The position numbers and the translations under genes were made by a program. Below the pieces are notes generated by a model. The model saw only the letters and a program-made list of their open reading frames with translations, did not search any database and had not been told where the DNA came from. Shown here piece after piece: positions 58,455-61,512 of a stretch of 61,512 nucleotides of DNA. Position 1 is the first letter of the stretch. Every line of letters starts with the position of its first letter. Origin of the DNA: UBA1858 sp045105615 (GTDB taxonomy: Bacteria > Pseudomonadota > Gammaproteobacteria > UBA4575); NCBI GenBank assembly GCA_045105615.1, contig JBGCDS010000018.1, positions 1 to 61,512 of the forward strand, written 5' to 3'.

Positions 58455-59792
58455 CTATTCCTTAGAAAAATATTCCTTTGTGACTTTGAAAATGACAGGG
58501 CTTAAAAGTGCTAATGCAATTAAGTTTGGTATAGCCATGAAGCCATTCATGACGTCTGCCAATATCCAAATAAAGTTGACTTTTTGATAGGCGCCAAAAA
58601 ATGCAGCAAACACCCACAGTATACGATAAGGGAGAATAATTTTTTCGCCAAAAATATATTCTGCACAACGTTCGCCGTAGTAGCTCCAACCAAGAATAGT
58701 AGTGAAAGCAAAAATGACTAAGCCAAAGGTAATAATATACTCGCCAAATGGGATCGAGTTTCCATAGGCTAATGTCGACAGGCTTGCACCGGTTTCGCCG
58801 CTAGTCCATGCCCCGCTAATAATGATTACAAGTGCGGTCATCGTGCAAACAAGTATAGTGTCAATGAATGTGCCAAGCATGCCAATCATGCCCTGGCGAA
58901 CAGGGCTATCAGTTTGTGCGGCAGCATGTGCAATTGGCGCGCTACCTAACCCAGCTTCATTGGAGAAAATGCCTCGAGCAACACCCATCTGAATGGCAAT
59001 CATGATTCCCGCCCCAGCAAATCCACCTGCTGCCGCGCTACCGTTAAATGCGCTATCGACAATCAGCGATATTGCTGCCGGTACTGCGTCTATGTTGCCA
59101 ATGATAATGAACAGTGAACCTAAAATATAAGCAATTGCCATAAAGGGAACTAACTTGCCTGCAACGGAACCTATACGTTTAATCCCGCCAAGTATGACTA
59201 ATCCTGCAAGTACGGCAATAACTGCGCCGGTGACTTTTTTATCGATACTAAAGTTGGTGTGTAATGCATCTGCAACAGAATTAGATTGCACCATGTTGCC
59301 AATTCCGAATGCTGCAATTGTGCCAAACAATGCAAATAGAAATGCTAGCCAGCCCCACTGAGAACCTAGGCCGTTTTTGATGTAATACATGGGCCCACCA
59401 ATATGCTTGCCTAAAGCATTTTTTTCTCGATACTTCACGGCTAATACTGCTTCGCCATATTTAGTGGCCATGCCAACCAATGCAGTAATCCACATCCAAA
59501 ATATTGCACCAGGGCCGCCGATGAAAATTGCGGTGGCAACACCGGCAATATTTCCTGTCCCAATGGTGGCAGACATGGCGGTCATTAAAGCTTGGAATGG
59601 AGATATCTCTCCTTTTCCCTCGCTTTTGCGTCCTTTGAATAACAGCGAGAAGGCGTATGGGATTGTTTTACGCCAAGGAATAAATTTAAGGCCAAGGGTA
59701 AGATATGTGCCTACACCTAAGATAAGCACAAGTGTAAAAGGTCCCCATATAAATGAACTGAGAGTGTTTAATAAGGATGTAATCGCTTCCAT
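58455..59792 (-). CDS. Alanine/glycine:cation symporter (AGCS family)
   Basis: 445 residues, about 11 membrane helices. Imports alanine or glycine with Na+ (or H+). The family motifs GNIAGVATAIFIGGPGAIFW, GGPMYYIKNGLG and NEAGLGSAPIAHAAAQT are present. A strong GGAGG ribosome site precedes the ATG. Specificity (AlsT, DagA type) cannot be fixed. Divergent from the DUF3179 gene; probably cotranscribed with nadC. Confidence 0.95.
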   Translation of the reverse strand: MEAITSLLNTLSSFIWGPFTLVLILGVGTYLTLGLKFIPWRKTIPYAFSLLFKGRKSEGKGEISPFQALMTAMSATIGTGNIAGVATAIFIGGPGAIFWMWITALVGMATKYGEAVLAVKYREKNALGKHIGGPMYYIKNGLGSQWGWLAFLFALFGTIAAFGIGNMVQSNSVADALHTNFSIDKKVTGAVIAVLAGLVILGGIKRIGSVAGKLVPFMAIAYILGSLFIIIGNIDAVPAAISLIVDSAFNGSAAAGGFAGAGIMIAIQMGVARGIFSNEAGLGSAPIAHAAAQTDSPVRQGMIGMLGTFIDTILVCTMTALVIIISGAWTSGETGASLSTLAYGNSIPFGEYIITFGLVIFAFTTILGWSYYGERCAEYIFGEKIILPYRILWVFAAFFGAYQKVNFIWILADVMNGFMAIPNLIALALLSPVIFKVTKEYFSKE

Positions 59793-59890
59793 ATTTCCTC
59801 CGCTGCTACTGTATTTATTATTGTTTTGCTAGCATGCAGGACATTGGCTGTCTAAATCAACCGTTGATTATAGGGTTGGAGAAAAATTGT

Positions 59891-61021
59891 ATGCGTGAAT
59901 CCACCATTTTAGTGACTAACTTATTTGTTTTGCTCTACCTTGTCTGGGGTTTAACGGTATTTGCTGAACCTCCTTTTGCTGATACGCATGATTGGGTGAA
60001 TACAGATTTTTCACATGCTTCGGTTGAGCTGAGCGGCATGATTGAGGGTGGGCCTGGTAAAGATGGTATTCGTTCGATTGAGCAACCTAAGTTTGAAACC
60101 ATTGAGTCTGGTGAACAATGGTTAGATGATCGAGAGCCAGTGGTGGTGTTCACCAGCGAGAAAGAGTCAAGGGCCTATCCACTACAAATTTTGATCTATC
60201 ACGAAATTATCAATGATCAGGTGGGTGAGCATGAGGTTGCAATTACCTATTGTCCTTTGTGTAATGCCGCAATGGTTTTCTCTAGGCGACACAATGGGGC
60301 GTTGCTTGATTTTGGGACGACAGGCAAAGTATATGCTAATAACTTGGTGATGTATGACCGCCAAACAGAATCATGGTGGTTACAATTTACCGGAGAAGCT
60401 GTCGTGGGTAACTATTTGGGTGAATCATTACAACTTTTACCATCGCAAATTGTATCTTTTAAACAATTTAAAGATGCTTATCCTTTAGGGAAAGTTCTAT
60501 CGAATAAAACTGGCTTCAATAAAAAGTATGGTGTTAGCCCTTATGTGAATTACGATTCTCGCGCGTTACCTATAGCTAGGTTTTATCGCAAGTCATATGA
60601 TGATCAACTTCCTGCGATGGAGCGGGTATTAGGTGTTGTTGATAGTGATGTAGCAATAGCATTTCCATTTTCGTATTTGAATGCTACGCCGATTGTGCAA
60701 ACTCAAGCAGGATCTTTGGATGTATTAATAATCAGCAAGCCAGGAATGGCTTCAGCGGTCGATGCGCGAACAATACGTGAGTCGAGAGATCTATTGGCAG
60801 CTGCGGCCTATTCGCGCAATGTTGGCGGAAGGTTGTTGGATTTTGAATTAATCGACAACAAGATTGTCGATATTCAGACTAACTCAACATGGAATATGTT
60901 TGGTGTTGCTGTTGATGGTGAGTTAAAACATGCACGACTTAAACAACTAGATCGCGGTGTATATTTTTCTTTTGTGTGGTTAGATTTTTATCCGAGTTCG
61001 TCAATTTTTGGAACTAGATAG
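59891..61021 (+). CDS. DUF3179 family exported protein
   Basis: 376 residues from ATG 59891, with TTGGAG nine nt upstream; the frame opens 19 codons earlier but without a site or signal. N-terminal signal peptide (to ~residue 27, TVFAEPP). DUF3179 features: ESRAYPLQILIYHEIIND, the Cys motif TYCPLCNAAMVF (a CPLC pair), LDFGTTGKVYANNLVMYDR and SWWLQFTGEAVVG. Function of the family is unknown; the CxxC suggests a metal or disulphide site. Overlaps the end of the next gene on the other strand by 34 nt. Confidence 0.9.
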   Translation: MRESTILVTNLFVLLYLVWGLTVFAEPPFADTHDWVNTDFSHASVELSGMIEGGPGKDGIRSIEQPKFETIESGEQWLDDREPVVVFTSEKESRAYPLQILIYHEIINDQVGEHEVAITYCPLCNAAMVFSRRHNGALLDFGTTGKVYANNLVMYDRQTESWWLQFTGEAVVGNYLGESLQLLPSQIVSFKQFKDAYPLGKVLSNKTGFNKKYGVSPYVNYDSRALPIARFYRKSYDDQLPAMERVLGVVDSDVAIAFPFSYLNATPIVQTQAGSLDVLIISKPGMASAVDARTIRESRDLLAAAAYSRNVGGRLLDFELIDNKIVDIQTNSTWNMFGVAVDGELKHARLKQLDRGVYFSFVWLDFYPSSSIFGTR

Positions 61022-61512
61022 TTTTTTAATAGTGGGCCCGCCTGGATAATGGTTAGTAATACATAGCCAGATGCGCATAACTCTAGGCTCTCTTCAATTA
61101 CTCTGCCTTGATAGAAATCATTAAGACTTGATTTATCGGCTAGTTGTGAAAGAAACATTGTCGTTCCCCATAGAACAGTCGATATGGCCCAAGGGGCGGC
61201 TTGAAGTGTTTTGCTGAGTATTAATTTTGTATGGCTTATGGTCAGGCTTATGAAAAAAATAAAGAATAAGGCAAGAGGTATTCCTCCAAGAATTTTTTGC
61301 TGCCAGTTAATGGTTGGGTCTGTGTAAAACTTGCCCCTGGTAATATGCTCGTCTGTAAATAGGCGATGAAAATCAGCTTCGCGTAGGATGTAAATTAGCA
61401 TCACATAGGCAAGCGCATACAAATGAACTCTATATTTTAGTTCTATGCCTTTTGTGTTTGATCTTAATAGTAATGCTAAAGAAATGCTTAGCAATATAAT
61501 GGTAAGGAATGA
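60988..61512 (-). CDS. Hypothetical membrane protein (5' end beyond window)
   Basis: At least 174 residues: the frame is open through the window edge, so the true start lies further right; the first in-frame start codon inside is a TTG at 61494. Hydrophobic segments at about 1-15, 30-45, 75-95, 105-125 and 140-160 of the visible part. No recognised family. Its 3' end overlaps that of the convergent DUF3179 gene by 34 nt, an arrangement without room for a terminator. Confidence 0.65.
   Translation of the reverse strand, partial: SFLTIILLSISLALLLRSNTKGIELKYRVHLYALAYVMLIYILREADFHRLFTDEHITRGKFYTDPTINWQQKILGGIPLALFFIFFISLTISHTKLILSKTLQAAPWAISTVLWGTTMFLSQLADKSSLNDFYQGRVIEESLELCASGYVLLTIIQAGPLLKNYLVPKIDELG

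Overview
The window is a stretch of a gammaproteobacterial chromosome of moderately low G+C. The clearest evidence is gene order. Read on the minus strand, queG (divergent)-nnr-tsaE-amiC-mutL-miaA-hfq-hflX-hflK-hflC-DUF2065-purA followed by rnr-rlmB-rpsF-rpsR-rplI-dnaB-alr matches the arrangement near 95 min of the E. coli chromosome. Other features look more like Pseudomonas and relatives: hisZ between DUF2065 and purA, a DUF2232 membrane protein between rpsR and rplI, no priB, and a MutL with an endonuclease motif. cmoA/cmoB, ydbH-ynbE-ydbL, sohB and the panB/panC/folK/pcnB run also fit a gammaproteobacterium. I cannot name the species.

Region 1 (1-4886) looks like the end of an integrated accessory element. 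It is visibly AT-richer than the rest and holds mostly unrecognised genes. A plus-strand run contains a truncated ORF, a small membrane protein, a YafJ-like glutamine amidotransferase and a membrane protein. After the small protein, the amidotransferase and the membrane protein there is one copy of the same ~30-bp imperfect palindrome. Then come a class II Fic AMPylase with two matching palindromic operators upstream, a very short tyrosine recombinase, and the 3' 44 nt of an elongator tRNA-Met(CAU) with no 5' half. I read that fragment as the right attachment site.

Region 2 (4887-21142) holds a dihaem cytochrome lipoprotein, small hypotheticals and DUF5658. The conserved alr-dnaB-rplI-DUF2232-rpsR-rpsF and rlmB-rnr genes follow, then two cell-wall-type envelope proteins (a SPOR protein and a repetitive PG-binding lipoprotein), a sterol-desaturase-type hydroxylase and a GNAT acetyltransferase.

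Region 3 (21139-40488) is the purA/hisZ/hfl/hfq/miaA/mutL superoperon. A divergent RibD_C-like/sohB pair separates it from amiC, tsaE and nnr. queG and the ydbH-ynbE-ydbL inter-membrane lipid bridge genes run the other way.

Region 4 (40491-50751) holds DUF938, pgi, an unannotated 34-aa membrane peptide, the pantothenate/folate/pcnB run (panC, panB, a deoxynucleoside kinase, folK, pcnB), the nitrogen pair glnK-amt, and cmoA-cmoB.

Region 5 (50769-61512) has a c-di-GMP theme: a GAF-GGDEF cyclase next to a PAS-PAS-GGDEF-EAL protein, an orphan ribbon-helix-helix protein, a small gene beside a perfect 43-bp palindrome, and a J-domain/zinc/PilZ fusion. mazG, nadC, an alanine/glycine:cation symporter, a DUF3179 protein and a membrane protein cut by the window end follow.

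No rRNA, complete tRNA, CRISPR array or insertion sequence is visible. The strongest candidates for something new are the recombinase/tRNA-Met island edge with its post-gene palindromes, the Fic gene with tandem operators, the 43-bp palindrome module and the J-Zn-PilZ protein.
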